Made by a program: the position numbers and the translations under genes. The notes beneath the pieces were generated by a model. That model saw only the letters and a list, made by a program, of their open reading frames with translations, did no database searches and was not told where the DNA came from. A stretch of DNA of 64,000 nt, taken from assembly GCF_902859915.1 (NCBI RefSeq), contig NZ_CADIKK010000005.1, positions 186,001 through 250,000 on the forward strand, in the 5' to 3' direction. The DNA is from Paraburkholderia ultramafica. Lineage in GTDB: Bacteria > Pseudomonadota > Gammaproteobacteria > Burkholderiales > Burkholderiaceae. Every line of letters starts with the position of its first letter. Position 1 is the first letter of the stretch. Positions 63,578-64,000 of the stretch are shown in pieces.

Positions 63578-64000
63578 CTACTCCTGCGTTTGATTCCCCG
63601 CGTCGATGCCCCATCGGGCGAGCGCGGCGTCGTCGGTGACGCGGGCGTCGACCCAGCGCTCGCCGGCCTCGGTCTTCTCTTTCTTCCAGAACGGCGCCTG
63701 GGTCTTCAGATAGTCCATCACGAATTCGCACGACGCGAACGCGTCGCCGCGATGCGCGGCCGTCGTCGCCACCAGCACGATCTGGTCGAGCGGATCAAGC
63801 TTGCCGACCCGATGCACGATCAGCACCTCGATGCCCGGCCAGCGCTCGCGCGCGCTCACGACGATCGCTTCCAGCGACTTCTCCGTCATGCCGGGGTAAT
63901 GCTCGAGCTCCATCGTCTCGACGGTGCTGCCGTCGTTCAGATCACGCACGGTGCCGACGAAACAGGCGACCGCGCCGATCTTCGGATTGCGCGCACGCAA
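63578..64000 (-). CDS. moaE: Molybdopterin synthase catalytic subunit, 5' end outside window
   Basis: The C-terminal 140 residues of MoaE, which with MoaD adds two sulfurs to precursor Z in molybdopterin synthesis. Marks are GAVACFVGTVRDLNDG, ELEHYPGMTEKSLEAI, VLIVHRVGKLDPLD, VLVATTAAHRGDAF and APFWKKEKT with the catalytic lysine. The family N-terminus (about 15-20 residues) lies beyond the right edge. It converges on the globin gene. moaD is probably just upstream. Confidence 0.94.
   Translation of the reverse strand: MRARNPKIGAVACFVGTVRDLNDGSTVETMELEHYPGMTEKSLEAIVVSARERWPGIEVLIVHRVGKLDPLDQIVLVATTAAHRGDAFASCEFVMDYLKTQAPFWKKEKTEAGERWVDARVTDDAALARWGIDAGNQTQE

Noticed and set aside
1..64000. 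Prophage, insertion sequence or integrative element
   Set aside because: I see no transposase, integrase, phage structural gene, terminal inverted repeats or tRNA attachment site. Codon use and gene order look like core chromosome throughout.

Overview
The window is a continuous stretch of chromosome from a high-GC betaproteobacterium. Gene content and order (phaC-phaA-phaB-phaR, surE-pcm-nlpD-rpoS, dnaX next to SRP RNA, trxA-rho, ku-ligD) fit Burkholderiaceae, most likely Paraburkholderia or a close relative. This assignment rests on recognised protein families and gene order, not on a database search. Most of the window is core chromosome. I see no prophage, insertion sequence, CRISPR array, tRNA or rRNA. 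The only clear decay scar is at about 7.58-7.92 kb.

Layout. 0-7.4 kb: a sensor histidine kinase cut by the window edge, a small conserved protein, an AsmA-type envelope protein, a FetAB-like metal export ABC pair and a secreted protein. 7.5-13.3 kb: two gene remnants meeting tail to tail, then the end-joining pair ligD and ku, and a cytochrome P450. 13.5-21.8 kb: serB, a small membrane protein, a metC-type lyase, a secreted protein, bktB, a PfkB sugar kinase with an in-frame repeat, rimO and a tRNA dihydrouridine synthase. 22.3-27.4 kb: the polyhydroxybutyrate locus phaC-phaA-phaB-phaR, with a recognisable promoter before phaC. 27.7-37.2 kb: pgeF-rluD, divergent bamD, then a tightly packed minus-strand series surE-pcm-nlpD-rpoS-exonuclease-rlmD. 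37.3-42.9 kb: a quinone-oxidoreductase-like enzyme, a NitT/TauT-type ABC importer and a family III CoA-transferase. 43.0-47.3 kb: dnaX-ybaB-recR with the small SRP RNA upstream. 47.8-53.4 kb: trxA, rho, a MerR regulator coupled to an MFS exporter, mtfA and zinc-ligand-free L31. 53.6-59.3 kb: an ArnT-like glycosyltransferase, a MATE exporter, a MerR/carboxymuconolactone-decarboxylase stress pair, an exported helix-hairpin-helix protein and YidB. 59.4-64 kb: clpB with a sigma-32 promoter, nsrR, a group III truncated haemoglobin and the 5'-truncated moaE.

How the genes work together. PhaA, PhaB and PhaC make polyhydroxybutyrate from acetyl-CoA and PhaR controls it; BktB nearby could supply longer 3-ketoacyl-CoAs. 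RpoS shares a transcription unit with protein repair (Pcm), cell-wall (NlpD) and nucleotide (SurE) functions and with a PolB-like exonuclease. Ku and LigD form a two-gene double-strand-break repair system. The 57-63 kb end is rich in stress control: an AdhR/NmlR-like MerR promoter with a 19-bp spacer, a heat-shock promoter at clpB, and an NsrR-like box between nsrR and a truncated globin.

I found no convincing wholly new multi-gene system. The best leads are regulatory or local: the two MerR modules, the NsrR box, the rpoS-linked exonuclease, several short in-frame or intergenic tandem repeats, and the remnant junction beside ligD.
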